Assembly: GCA_907164885.2 (NCBI GenBank)
Contig: OU015497.1
Location: forward strand, 63,901,577-63,965,576
DNA from: Dolomedes plantarius
Taxonomy: Eukaryota; Arthropoda; Arachnida; Araneae; Dolomedidae
Length of the DNA: 64,000 bases
Direction: 5' to 3'
The first letter of the stretch is position 1. Every line of letters starts with the position of its first letter. Below are positions 1 through 11,924 of this stretch, piece by piece. The notes beneath the pieces were generated by a model. That model did not search any database. It saw only the letters and a program-made list of their open reading frames with translations, and was not told the DNA's origin. Position numbers and translations under genes: made by a program.

Positions 1-640
1 TGATTCACCAGCCACTTCACTTTAATTCATTGATTTTTATCTAATTATTTGTGTTGTATGAAGATTAGAATTTGTTTTAACCTGAATGGTATTGTAATTA
101 ATTGAATTTTTGTTTGTCGGATTAATTTAGAAAAGAATTTGAATATATACGGATGATTGCTATAATTTTTTATAAATATTGTATGTGTGAATCATCTAAT
201 GTCAAATAAAACTTTTACTTTTTACTTTAATTGTCGTCATGTTCGTTTCTTGCCAGTCTAGAGTTTTAAATTTTTAATTCAGCAGAGTTCATTTTATGAA
301 GTTTTTTCTTTTAGCAGAAGTTATTTTATTTTCCGGTGTGCTCGAATGATAGGGAAGTAATTTTATTTGATTTAATTATATTTTTCTTCAAGTCTCATAA
401 TCACCACAGTGATGCAACAGTAAGTTGAACCAAGGTTAACTTGAATAATTAATTTCCTGGTTATTGCTAAACACAACGCATATCTTAAATTGCACTAACC
501 ACTATTGCTAATATTGAAGTTAAATTCAATTGAAACCAAGTATTAATTGTAAATTGATTTTAAAGTTTGTAAAGAGTTATCTTAACGTTAAGTATAAATT
601 TAATTAATTCTTGCTCTGTAATAACTAATTTTAACTACCC
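1..640. repeat. AT-rich repeat P, copy 1
   Basis: This non-coding stretch resembles 63474-64000. Both begin with gattc(a/g)ccagccacttcactt and share further blocks, ending near a common cactaaccacta motif. An AATAAA-type signal lies near 209 with TG-rich sequence after it, and the other copy has one near 63651, so P could contain a transcript 3' end. No ORF is supported. The repeat is cut by the window start, so its left limit is unknown. Confidence 0.7.
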
Positions 641-2052
641 CATACGACAAAAATTCGTCGTTGCCACACTGACCCTCAGAAAGAGAGAGTCAGGCTGCTA
701 CAGAATGTGCTAATATGAAGCTGTCCGGGTGTTTTTCGGGGGTCAACTCCTCTGCGGACAGATCTAATTCACAGTTTGTTCAAAGGCAATTCGAATGAGA
801 ATGTAATCCATGAAGCTCTAAGACCATTAAGCCACGAAAAGCAATCCAAATTTCCACAGATCCATAAGGACAATTCGAACGAGTGTGTGATCCATGAAGC
901 TAAAACCTTGAACAACATAATTCTATAAGACTTTAAAAAGCATGAATCTATATTTTAGGTTTATAGTGTGATCTTCATGTTTTGTGAAAGAGATTCGGAA
1001 AATATTCAAACAAGAGAAGGATCTGTCATTTATCCCTGTGTTGTCGTTACTGTTCCACGTTTGTAATATAAATAATAATCTTGTAAATAATGAGTAAATG
1101 AGGAGATAGATTAAATGTTTAACTTTAATTGATTGGAGAACGTTACAATAGTAATGCATGAATTGAAATATTTATCATGTCTTGTTTTCAATTTATTTCT
1201 GTGTTTTTATGACAATCTATGATAACTTTGAACACCCTAAAAACAAATATATTTATTTACAGAGAAAATTTTTATATAAGAATGGCTGAAATTCCACAAC
1301 GCACACCTTCAACATTTAATCCTGCTGCTCTGTTTGGGTGTATTTGACCCGAAATAAATTTTATCAGTGTATAAAATATGAACCATCAGCGATAACAGTG
1401 TTAGATCTTATGACTTTGTTTCTAAATTAGAATTTAATTGTCATAAAATGTCTTCCCATTATTTTTATGTTTTGAGTATATTTTTCAGTTTCTTACTCGT
1501 GTACATTTCAGGTCAATATGACGCGATGGGAAACTGCAATGATATTCCGTTACTCCCTTTCATCCTTCTAACAAATTTTCCTGTTACAAATGAACTACAT
1601 CCTTCTAACAGTTTTTTCTGATTATTTTTGTAATCTTCCCATAATGTTTGATAAATTTTATCAAATATCAATATAATTTCTTTGAAAAGGGATGCACATT
1701 TCAACCTGAGTTAGTAATAACCAATATGTAAGTCCAACTGGCACATTTTATGATCGCTTGTTGATACAAAGGGAATCATTCATAAGAACGTAAATATGCG
1801 TCAAGAGATTATTATTACCAGATATGCAAGTCTCAACCAAATCATTTGGTTTTCTTGCTGAAATAAACTGTGAGTCATTCATAACAATACAATATGCAAG
1901 TATAGATATGTTGTTACAAGTCTAGACCTGCTTGTCCCATTAGTTATAAAATTATTTACTTTGTAATTCTTGCAACCAGTTAGAATTTCACAAGTGTTCA
2001 ATTAGTATCATCAATAGGACAGATTGTAGAAGCGACGTGATAGAAGTTATAG

Positions 2053-3279
2053 ATGCGTGTGATTGAGAAGGAGTATCAGAGACTGAAAATCCTTACAAGT
2101 GTTGAAAGTGATAATTCTGACTATGAATCTGAAGTAATGCAGCCTTACATTAGTCCTCAATTATATCACGGGATGCACAAATTGAGAGGAAATTGGATCC
2201 TCCTCAAAAACGAGGACGAAAAGTTTTTGCAACTGTAATAAAAAATACACCACGTGCAAAAAGATATGCTTCACCAAGAATAAGAGATTTGGTTTTCGCT
2301 TTCCATGTTATATTTAGCTCTATCAAAATCGAAATGATATAAATCGCCAATATTGAGGTTCTAAGCGTTATGCGGAGAAGTGGAAAAATGTGCCGAGTGT
2401 ATATTGGGATATTATTGTTAGCTGGAGTGTATAAGTCACATGGCAAATCGACAAAAGTTTATGGCATGCAGAAACTGGTCGCCTCATATTCCGTGTGACA
2501 ATGTCTCCCAAGATGGCTTGTCGAATACTGCGTTTTGACAATTGATACGCACGGAAAGAAAGAAGACGCAATAACAAACTGACACTTGTGCTTCAAATGT
2601 GAAAGAAATGAATAGAATTGTTTCCCAAATTATACTAAAATTTAAAAAAGATCTACAACAAATGACAAACAAAGAAGTTCATAGCTATAGTTTTGCTTCA
2701 CATAAGAATCGACACTATTGAACTAAGTTCCTAAAAAAAAAATGTGGTACTAATGAGTAAACTACATTCTGAAAAAAAGATGAATTCCAGGGCAGACAAG
2801 AAACCCCAACTAATATTAAATTACAGCGGCACTAACGAAACGGCGGGTACTCTTTACCAACTTATAAACACTTATACATGTAAAAGGAAAACAAACTGCT
2901 GGCCAATAATTGTATTATATTCACGGAATTTACTTGTTGTTCCTACTTATAATGTGTTTGTTCTATGGGTTTGAGTTAATCTCAGCTAGAATGCAAACAA
3001 CTTCACGAGATTGAACTTATGTTTGGAGGAACTTGGAATGCTTCTTATTAGACGAAACCTGACTTAGCTTTCAAGGAATTTATGACCAGAAGTCTAAAAT
3101 TCCTCAATCTAGTGAAGCGGATTCAAGGACCTGACCAAGTTTCAGGACTTCCAGTACCAGCTGCAACAGACATTCGTATAGTGAAACGTGCAAGATGTAA
3201 ATTTTATACATCAAACAATGACAGCAAGAGAAATTTATTGTGTTCCATCTGCAAGAATATGTTTGCAAATCACATGTAA
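2053..3279 (+). pseudogene. piggyBac transposase remnant
   Basis: Pieces in several frames keep the family order. An acidic N-terminal segment (2053-2238) is followed by a middle part near 2460-2600 with ETG, MS, ILRFDN and ERRR motifs. Next is a C-terminal catalytic piece (2744-2974) starting KKPQLILNY and holding NTYTCKRKT. Last is the end of the protein (3082-3279) with ARCKFY...KRNLLCSICK, the cysteine-rich C-terminal domain. The stretch carrying the first two catalytic aspartates appears deleted. The segment that usually reads GGVD reads ETAG, so the third aspartate is lost. Stops and frameshifts make it non-functional. Confidence 0.8.
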
Positions 3280-3516
3280 CATATTATTGTCCCGGTTTTA
3301 AATAATAATATTTCATTAATTATGAGTAAATATTTATTTAGTAGGATATTTCAGGTCTACAGTTGGATTTTCATTTTTTATGATGCAATTATTTCAAGTT
3401 ATGTTATGTTATGTTAACGTTTTAAAATTTTTCCAGGTTTCATAAAGAAAAACATAATTTATTTTATAACAAAATTAGTTTTAGTTCACATTGTAGTGAA
3501 AGTGTTCTTTTGATCA

Positions 3517-3535
3517 TATATATATATATATATAT

Positions 3536-3572
<37 letters not shown>

Positions 3573-3573
3573 C
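3517..3573. repeat. microsatellite (TA)n followed by (GATA)n
   Basis: A short TA run passes directly into about nine GATA units, inside the right part of the piggyBac element. The GATA run probably grew from the TA run. Confidence 0.95.
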
Positions 3574-3769
3574 CTTTGCTATGCAATGTATAATGTAAGA
3601 AATAAAATTTCTATTATTGGTAAACTGAGTATTTCCCTTTACCTTTACAAAATTTTAGTAAGCACCCTGATTAATAGGGAATAGGTTCAAAAAATGAATT
3701 TTTAATTGCCATTTTGACCCGAACGATCCATTTTTAAAGTAAATACGAAGAGAAAAGTAGGATTTTTAA

Positions 3770-5611
3770 TTTTCTTTTCTTTAAACTTATTGGAGAGTCA
3801 CTGTACAGACTTTCAGCGAATATTGACCGCAGTAGAAAATTCTAAGGAAACATAATGGCGATAACGATTTTTTTTTAATGTTTCATGTAACATACTACAT
3901 TCTTTGATGCATATTAAAGCCAAGTGACAATTTTCTAATAAAGTATCCTTCCCTGATCATAATTAATGCATCTTTTCTAAGATGAGTGCATACATTTTGT
4001 AAAGGAAACTTCTTATATAAAAAAATATTCTGTTGAAGGAATTAATGTCATAATTTTTTTTAAATAGTGAAACTCCTCAGAAGGATTGACTGAATGATTT
4101 GATAATGTAACATTCCACGTTGAAAGTTCTTTTCTGTATTATATTATTCATAAACTGAGGTTCTAAGTGGTTCAAAACTGATAATAGTTATCCTATTTTA
4201 CAAACATATGACAACAAATTAGGCTTCAAAAATATCACGCAAAATCTAATGAATGCTGAACAGCTTTCAGAGTTATCTGAACATAATGAGCTTTCAAATT
4301 ATCATTCTTGACATTGGTTTATGATTTTCATTAATAAAACTGTTTTAAAATGTTGATGGAAGTGCCCTGTACATGCAGTCTCTTATATGTATAACCATGT
4401 TTTAGCTATTTTATATGCGTCCGATTTGGATACATAGTCCCTATTTCCAGCAATTTAAAATCCCTGTTTGCCTGATTTAATAAAAAACAAAATATATTTT
4501 GATTCTCCAGGAATTTCCTACATTAATCAAGCCTTTGAAAACTTTTTAGTTGATTTTGGTGATTCTAGATTTTTTTACTTCAATACTGATGCTTCCCCGT
4601 AATTGCTTAACATGGATATGAGGATTCCGATCCATATTTTGATTTAATATTAAAATATACTTTTATGGAAGACATTTTTTATTATTGCTTAGAAGCAAAT
4701 AATTGTCGCAGGAAATCTTATACTATGCAGTTAGTAAAGTCACCATTAAGAGAAATACATTCCATATCTTTCCCACCACCTTAGATTGCAAATAGGTACA
4801 AATGTGTTACATAAGTATTCAAAATTTGGATTATATACCCTTTTCTTTAAGTTCCTTGAATAATGTGATACCTAATATCTCTCCGAGACGGTAAATATAT
4901 GATTGTAATTCTTTGAACTGGTAACTTTTACTCGGTTTAGACTGTTCTTTTCGCTATCTCTATACACTTTTTAACCAATCGAACGCTGTTATTGCCTACT
5001 GCAATAAAGTCCTGGCATATAAAAATTGGTAAAGTTTTGACCAAAAGGCGAAATGACTTCTTCAAATAGGTAAGAAATGATATTGCTAACTATACTATGG
5101 TCTTTATCACTCGTTCTGCTTTTTACTCGAATTCGCTCAAAATATAAGTGTGAAACATATGTTGTCTACGTATTGAATATGGATTATTTTCTGTGGCAGT
5201 TATATTTTATACTAAAAAACCTAAAAAAACCCAAAGAGAAGTAAAATTAAACTTAAGAGAAGTAAAATAATTCAATGGATTACGAATATAGTACATATAA
5301 GTCTGTTTTTATTTTCAGTTTTCTTAGAAAATAATATATGCCTATTCACCCATTTTAAACATCAAAATATGTAATATTTTTATAACCAAACTATGTTGAA
5401 GTATCTTTCCAAGCAACAACAGATTTAATATTTGATTTTCAAAATATCTAACACTTGAATATGAACACCATTAAGCCCGATTCAGTCGCAGTGTAGTAAA
5501 TGGGCAATAGCTACGTGAAAAAGGAAAAACATCTTGTTTTATATAACTGAGAATTTTTATGCAAAATAAAAATATTTTTAGTGGCATAAAAACTTAATGA
5601 CATGCATTTGA
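3770..5611. repeat. copy A, second segment, non-coding
   Basis: This stretch matches 47280-49417 of copy B. It contains a core at about 3830-3970 (tattgaccgcag, gatgcatattaaag, caagtgac, tttctaataaag) that recurs near 13118-13265, 25760-25925 and 47330-47480. That shows older repetition within the block. I see no gene. Confidence 0.7.
5601..5611. repeat. target site duplication, left copy
   Basis: The 11-bp word catgcatttga here is repeated at 10249-10259 on the other side of the LINE. The unoccupied version (catacatttgg) is at about 49408-49418 in copy B. Confidence 0.85.
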
Positions 5612-5950
5612 CCATAGGAAATGGGTCGCAACTGCAATTCCTGGGCCACGCCCTCAATTGCAGACTTTCAGGTAATAAGCAGAACCAATGAAACAGAGTA
5701 TAGGAAAGGAGTGAAATAATTGGGCCGCAGCTAATCCGTGAGTTCATAGTATAAGAAAAAGTGAGTAAGCATCTTGAAGGGCAGTAGAAAAGAGGGTCTG
5801 CATACGATGCAAAGATGAATAAGATTAAAACAGAAAGTTTAAGGATAGAAATACATTTTTATTTGTTTTTATAAAACTTTTTGTTGTTTTTTACCTTGGC
5901 AAGCCAAGTATTATTTTTTATTTTTTATATAAGGACGAAGGACAAAACAA

Positions 5951-8637
5951 TTAAGAAAATGACAGGATGGCTCTAGGCCGTTTCCTGTTAGAGGGGTCAG
6001 CATGATCATAATTTGCTAAATCTTTAAGTAAATCATTATCGATATTGTAGTGAAAGTTAATGGCTAGATTTTGAAGATGTTCTTTAAGAGTGGGGAGACC
6101 GATTTCATTGTAGATGTCAACATTACGGAAGTACCAAGGGGCATTTATTATTTGTCTGATCGTGCTGCTCTGCTGAGAAGCTAGTTTTTTAATGTGCATT
6201 TCAGCACAGTATGACCATGCTGGCCCACCATAAGTTAGTATAGGACGAAGAAACGATTTATACATGAGCAATTTAATTTGTATGCTTAATTTGCTGTTCC
6301 GAGCAATTAAGGGATAAATTAGTCTGCGAGCTGCTCGAAACTTGTTCCTAACGTATGTGATGTGATGTTTAAAAGTGATATTTTTATCGAGAACAATGCC
6401 AAGATATTTTACTGTTTCAGACCAGGGGAGATTTGTGTTTCCGATTTTAATTTGATGATTTAGGAAGGATTTTTTACGCTTTGAAGTGAACATAACTGCA
6501 ATACATTTTTCATTGTTAATTTTGATTCTCCATTTGTCGAGCCACTGCTGGATGACAGTCATGTACTTATTAATGTTTTTGACTGCGTATTTAAAATTTC
6601 TGCAAGAAGAATAAACGGCTGTGTCGTCCGCAAAGATTGCTAAGTTAACATTAGTGTAAATTGGAAAATCATTAACGAATAAATTAAAAAGAATAGGGGC
6701 GAGGACGCTACCTTGTGACAGGCCGCTATAGATATTAAATTTGCTAGAAAGCTGACCATTAATTTTGATCTGAAAAGTTCTATTTTTTAGGTAAGAAATG
6801 AGGATCCTGATGATTGGGGGGGGGGGGGGAATTATAGTTAATTAGTTTGTGGATGAGTCCATCTATCCAGACTTTATCGAAGGCTAAGGAAATGTCTAGG
6901 AACAGGGCTGCAGTGGATTGCTTATTTTTCCTAGCATGTGTAAGATGTTCTGTTAGCCGATAAACTTAGTGAGGGGCAGAGAGGGATTTTCTAAAACCAA
7001 ATTGATAAGGGATGAGAATGTTATTTTCATGAAGGTGATCATTAATATATTTAACTATGAATTTTTCAGCTAATTTACTTATTGAATTTAGAAGACTAAT
7101 GGGCCTGTAGCTGCTAGGGGAATTGCTGGGTTTGTTAGGTTTTTGAATAGGGGCAATAATAGAATTTTTCCAGCTATGGGGGAAATGCTCAAATTTAATG
7201 ATGGAAATGATAGCGATAGTAATTTTAAAGATATATTTGTAGGGGATGTTTTTGAGCATGGTATTATTAATATTATCTTCACCTGGGGCTTTTTTATTAG
7301 GGAGTTTTTTGATCATATTAATAACGTCAATGGGGACAATGAATGGAGTTGGGCTTTCATGTGGGGTGTTGAGAAAAAGATTTATGTTAGTATTAACAAT
7401 GTTTTCTGTGTTATTGTTAAGGATGGGATTCGGAGTGAAGTTTTTAGCAAAATTTTTACCTATTAGTTCACATTTTTCCTGTTCAGTCTGTGCATAAGAG
7501 TTACTATCAGGGTCCTTTAAGGGGGGGATGGTACGATATTGATTTTTAAATCTTTTAGCGGCTCGCCAAATGGAGTTTTCAGTGGTGTCAAGTGAATCTA
7601 TGTAATTTTGCCAGTTTTTATTAGAAATGTCATGAAAATAGTATTTAAAGTCTTCCTGAGCTTGATTCATTTTAGTTTTATTATCGGGAGTTCTATTACG
7701 TTGCCAATTTTTACGGGCTCTATTTTTATTGTTGATTAAAATTTTAAGGTGTTGGTCGTGTAAGGTGTTAGTTTTAGGGGGAATAAGTTTGGTACTATTA
7801 TTTAGGCTGTTGTTAATGTCTGTGGTTATACTGGTAACTAAGTTTTCCAGATTGTTAATATTATTTACGATGGGGGGGGATGTAAGGAGTACTTTCTAGG
7901 TTACTTTTAAATAAATTCCAATTAATGTGTTTGGTATAGTTAATAATGAGAGGGTTGTTATCAAGTGGGAGTTTAATTTCAACAGGATTATGGTCGGAGG
8001 AAAGTGCACAAATAGTGTTAATGGTAAGGTCATGGTTAATATCTTTTACTAGGGCAAAGTCTATAATACTGCTATTGTGATTATTAAAGTGAGTAGGGGT
8101 AGAGGGGGCTATGATATCAAAATTGGTGTTACTAGTGAAATTATAGATTAAGTTACCGTAGCAATTTTGCGAGGAACAGTTCCAAAGTCTATGCTGTGCA
8201 TTTAAATCTCCAAAAATTAAGGTGTTATCGTTTATGGTATTTAAAGTGTTTAAATCTGCCTTAACGTTAGTAATTCTGTGGCCTGGGGAGATATAAGTAG
8301 AGATGATAGTAAAAACTGGGAGATTTTGAAGTTTTAAGTTTATAGCTGTAGCGTTGATTATTTTTAGAGGAGGTAGAACAATTTCATGATGGGGTAGAGA
8401 TTTTTTAACTAATATAGCAATGCCTCTCATGGGGATAGTGGAGCTTACGTAGTCATTTCTATAGGTAGTGTAGTTAAGTACATTTAGATTATCCTCTGGT
8501 CTGAGATGTGTTTCTTGCAGAAGGGTGATATCGGGGTTATGCTCATATATAAATTGTTTGAACTCACGGATTTTAACTCTGATTCCATTAGAATTCCATG
8601 CCAAAAGAGAGAGAGAAGGGGGGGGGGCATTAACCAA
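5951..8637 (-). pseudogene. LINE ORF2: endonuclease and reverse transcriptase, broken
   Basis: The N-terminal apurinic-type endonuclease (8637-7861) shows WNSNGI, LLQETHL, GDLNAQH and SDHNPV, so its key residues remain. The reverse transcriptase follows in two pieces. One (7670-6966) has the fingers motif SYRPISLLNSISKL. The other (6963-5951) has SQGSVLAPILF and the catalytic FADD at 6623-6634, followed by thumb sequence. Two frame breaks fall in homopolymer G/C runs (near 7868-7875 and 6819-6830). A stop replaces one codon near 6966, where relatives suggest Gln. No good ATG is seen at the start. Few lesions suggest a fairly young copy. Confidence 0.85.
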
Positions 8638-8655
8638 GAGGTTCAGTAACTAATC

Positions 8656-10195
8656 TCATACCGTTGACGAAGCAAAAAATTTGTCCTCAACGGAATCTTT
8701 ATTTTTCATGTCAGCTTTTACGGTTCTTAATTGATTGAGTATTCCTGAAAAATCAGGAATACCAAGCTCTTCTATCATGCTATTTATTATTTGCTGGATT
8801 TCTTGGAATTGTTTTAAAAGAGTGAATGTATTTTTACTGACTGAAGTTAGATTTGGGACTTGGGATGCTTCCTGTTCTGTTAAGGGGTTACTTTCTGAAG
8901 TTGTGGTGAGGTTAGGGTTTGCCATTTGCGCATAAGAGATACCAGCTGAGACTAATTTTGAAACTTTAACTTCCTGTTGTTTGGCTTCTTTTTCAGCCTT
9001 CTTCTTCGTTATAATATTATGAGGGAATTGGGGGCATCCACGATAATTTGCAGGGTGATCACCCTGACAGTTACAACATTTTATAATTTGGGCTTTTTTC
9101 CCATCGGGGCAATCTTTCGTATGGTAATCACCTGCGCATTTAACACAGCGAGGGTTCATATAGCAGTTTTTGGAGTGGTGATGAAAATGTTGGCATTGGA
9201 AGCATTGATTTGATTTGAAGGGTGATTTGTAGGGTTCAGTATTGATTCTTATATAAAATAAGGAATTTAGTTCGTAGATATTTTTTGCCTCGTCTGTTGG
9301 TGTGAGTTGTACTTGATATAGGGGCAGCTTGGTTTGGTCCTTTCTCTGCAATTGAGCGACTTTGATTACTGGGAATCCTCAGTCATTTAATTTTTCGTGG
9401 ACTTCCTCTGGGGAATAGTCAATGGGTAGACCTCTTATGACAACTTTAAGGGTTTAACTACTCCCAGAGGGAGAAGGAAACCTTTGATGTTATTTGTTTT
9501 CATGCACTCAGTTATTCCTCTGTGATCTTCAGCAGTGAAAGGGTCAATTTTAATAAATTCCGCTCCTATCTTGGCATGGAATTTCCTTGAATCATCCTTA
9601 CCAGCTAGAATTGAGAGAATTTCCCTATAGTTTTCAGTTTTTACTATAGTAAGGTGCTTGATTTTACTGGTTGCGTTACTGATACGAGGGCTTTTAGAAG
9701 TGTTAGCATTTAAATTTTGCTCAGGAAGAGCACTATATTGATTTTTTAAGGGAGTTGGTTGAGTTAATCCTCCAATAGATATGGATTTTTTAGCCGTAAG
9801 ACGGGCAGAAGGAAAACGAAAATCATTGGCCTTAGCCATAGGCTTGGTTGGGAGAGAGGGAAAATTATCTTCAGATTCAGTCCTAGGTTTTTTGTTAGGG
9901 TTAGTTGAAGTAGAGGGAAGATTAGTGTTGGTTAATTGAGCATAGAGCTCATTTAGATGGTTCCCATGCTTACCTAATCTGTACATTTCGAAAGCAAGTT
10001 GATGGACATTTTCCAGGCTGTTTCGGAATTTGATGGGAATGCCGTCTTCAATAAGATCTTTTAGGATGCTCTGGTCATCTTGGTTAAGGATATTGATGTC
10101 AGCACTGGTGTGGTGACTTCTGAAGGTGGATTAGTTGAAGTTTCAGCAATAGAAAGTTCCATATACTCCTCCGGAGAGGGAGAAACGTTCGCCAT
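8656..10195 (-). pseudogene. LINE ORF1: Gag-like nucleic-acid-binding protein, broken
   Basis: The ATG at 10195 opens a reading frame starting MANVSPSPEEY, a few tens of bases inside the element. After a frame change the middle part (9986-9435) carries the segment that precedes the zinc knuckles in Jockey Gag proteins. The last part (9351-8656) holds three cysteine-rich knuckles: CFQCQHFHHHSKNC, CVKCAGDYHTKDC and CCNCQGDHPANYRGC. Frame changes near 10060 and 9430 and a stop near 9390 disable it. ORF1 of this clade binds the element RNA and targets it for reverse transcription. Confidence 0.82.
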
Positions 10196-10212
10196 TATGC
10201 AGCGGGAAAAAA

Positions 10213-10220
10213 GCACGTCT
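10213..10220 (-). promoter_or_regulatory. downstream promoter element of the LINE
   Basis: On the minus strand the word AGACGTGC lies 29-36 bases from the deduced 5' end of the LINE. It matches the RGACGTGY motif known from internal promoters of Jockey-clade elements, which sits about 28 bases after the start site. Its spacing supports 10248 as the true 5' end. Confidence 0.65.
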
Positions 10221-10248
10221 GCACACAACGAAGACCCCGAGGGGAATG

Positions 10249-10259
10249 CATGCATTTGA
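10249..10259. repeat. target site duplication, right copy
   Basis: The word catgcatttga is identical to 5601-5611 and borders the 5' end of the LINE. Host sequence gattgtgcag follows directly, as in copy B. Confidence 0.85.
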
Positions 10260-10267
10260 GATTGTGC

Positions 10268-10620
10268 AGTACTCCTTTATCTAAATGTTTGTACTCAGCT
10301 TGTGAGTTTGAAGCTATAGTACTCCTTTCGCTGGTTGGTTGGGTTTAATGGCGCACGGTCCAAAATGTGACATTAAACGCCAAACAGAAGACAATTAAGA
10401 GTAATTATAAATGAACCAGGCTCGAACCAACTACGGAAATTACGGATCAACACGGATAGACAATCAGTACTCATTTACCTAAATATTTGTACTCACTTTA
10501 GGAGTTTGAAGCTATAAATAGTATTCTGTTCCGTAAACTTTGTTATTCAGTGTTTGAGTTTGAAGCTATAGTACTCCATTACCTAAATGTTTGTACTCAG
10601 TTTGTGAGCTTGAAGCTACA
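10268..10620. repeat. about 50-bp minisatellite, four units, one split
   Basis: Units of the form agtactcctttacctaaatg...gagtttgaagctat start near 10268, 10467, 10517 and 10570. A roughly 145-bp segment lies between the first two, containing an imperfect inverted pair built on tttaatggc and attaaacgcc. The same arrangement is at 49428-49790 in copy B, so it predates the duplication. Confidence 0.7.
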
Positions 10621-11674
10621 GAGATATAACATCTGCAATAAAATAGAAAAATGAAAAAAATTATTTTTGCTTAAACATTCAAGGGGTCTGAGATCACTTA
10701 AGTTCATCAAGGAGTTTCATGGCTGTATTGTATGGGGGTAATTAGAATAGAGTTTTTGTGTGGAAAGTACTTAATGGAAATTCATTTTATGAAAGTTTAT
10801 AAAATTACATTCTGTATAGAAATATTTCTGAAATTGTCCATAGTATCCTGATAAGTACCTTTTTCGGTTTCAAGTCGTAAAATGTAACACACATTGAATA
10901 AAAAATGAGTCAGTACATCAGAAAGTACTAAAAACATGTTTGCCAGATAAAACTTCAACAATAAAAAGTTGAAAAAAAATTGTCCATAATATTTCCGACA
11001 GTACTATAGGAAGCTTATGTAAAGAAATAGTGAACGTTTATACAACATATTTATCAAAGCAGTCATAACCACAAAAAAATATAATTTTAGCAGATAAAAA
11101 AAAAGGCTCCAATCATAATATTTTCTGGAGCATTTTTCAATTATATCAATCCATTCAAACTGTGTAAAGCTACATTATGAGGAGGTTTTCCTCTCACATG
11201 TGTCTTTTTAAGATGACGAAAACTAATGAAATTGATTATGTGATAAATGCCACAAACAAAAGCAATAGTGTCCATTTTTCCTTTCAAAAGTAATGTGTTC
11301 TCGTCATTTTCCAGTGAAGCATTTCTAATATTTTTAAGCTGTATTTGAAAGTTTTCAAAGGAAATAATATCCCCATTTTAAGATACAAAATAATGATATT
11401 GCACTACTGATTAATGGAACAAAGGAGCTTCATGGGAATAGCCTAAAATTCTAGAGACGAAGTTGAGGTAACACTTCCCAACGTGTTGGTTCCAATCAGT
11501 CAGAAAAGAATGTGTCCCACATAAATTACTTTTCCTGCCTGCAAGAAATACTTTTTTTATCATTTTTTCTTTAAATCACTGTAGATATAATTTTGGTTAT
11601 TGTTATTCCCTTTATATGTTTGAGAATAACCCTTCATTATGATGGTTTAATAAGTTCAAATCAAAATGAAGGGT

Positions 11675-11924
11675 CCAGGGGTAAAACCACTTTATATCTA
11701 TTTATACGAAAATACGAAAAATTGCTACGAGTTAGCAGTGCCATCTTGTGGTTTTCAAAGAGTACTAACACCACGTGCATTCATTTCCGGGGCAGATCCA
11801 CCGGGGCAGCCGTTAAAAATAGCGATAAAGTTTCGCTGTGCCGGGGTAAAAACAACTTTACTCCAAAATTCAAATTCGTTTTTCTCAAAAAGAAAATTCT
11901 GGAGTGAAGTGGTACTACTCCTGG
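11675..11924. mobile_element. 250-bp MITE with CCAGGGGTAAAACCACTT ends
   Basis: The left end CCAGGGGTAAAACCACTT is the imperfect inverse of the right end AAGTGGTACTACTCCTGG. A diverged copy of exactly the same length is at 61521-61770 in copy D. Copy C lacks it between 24660 and 24690. It has no transposase and its superfamily is not clear. The partly open minus-strand frame across it is also open in copy D but shows no known domain. Confidence 0.6.

Larger units (their letters stand above)
1320..3765 (+). mobile_element. piggyBac-like DNA transposon, decayed, with empty site
   Basis: The 2446-bp insert is flanked by TTAA at 1316-1319 and 3766-3769, the target duplication of the piggyBac superfamily. 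The paralogous repeat copy B has a single uninterrupted TTAA at 47276-47279 in the same context. The two ends share an inverted segment of the form GGGT(C/G)...TTTGACCCG, about 20 bp in from the left end and about 50 bp from the right. The length is normal for the superfamily. It holds a broken transposase on the plus strand. Confidence 0.85.
5612..10248 (-). mobile_element. Jockey-type LINE, near full length, with empty site
   Basis: The insert is bounded by an 11-bp target duplication (5601-5611 and 10249-10259) and is missing from the equivalent point of copy B near 49418. On the minus strand the order is a short 5' UTR with a downstream promoter element, ORF1 with zinc knuckles, then ORF2 with endonuclease and reverse transcriptase. 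The 5' end appears complete. There is no poly(A) at the 3' junction: the A-rich tail expected of Jockey elements is at about 5838-5875, and a further 225 bp lies beyond it. Frameshifts and stops disable both ORFs. Confidence 0.88.

Noticed and set aside
7143..7497. Plus-strand open frames inside the LINE (also 8735-9213)
   Set aside because: They are antisense shadows of the reverse transcriptase and ORF1.
10320..10465. A SINE insertion inside the 50-bp minisatellite
   Set aside because: The segment has an inverted pair but no target duplication, no tRNA boxes and is present in both blocks A and B, so insertion cannot be shown.
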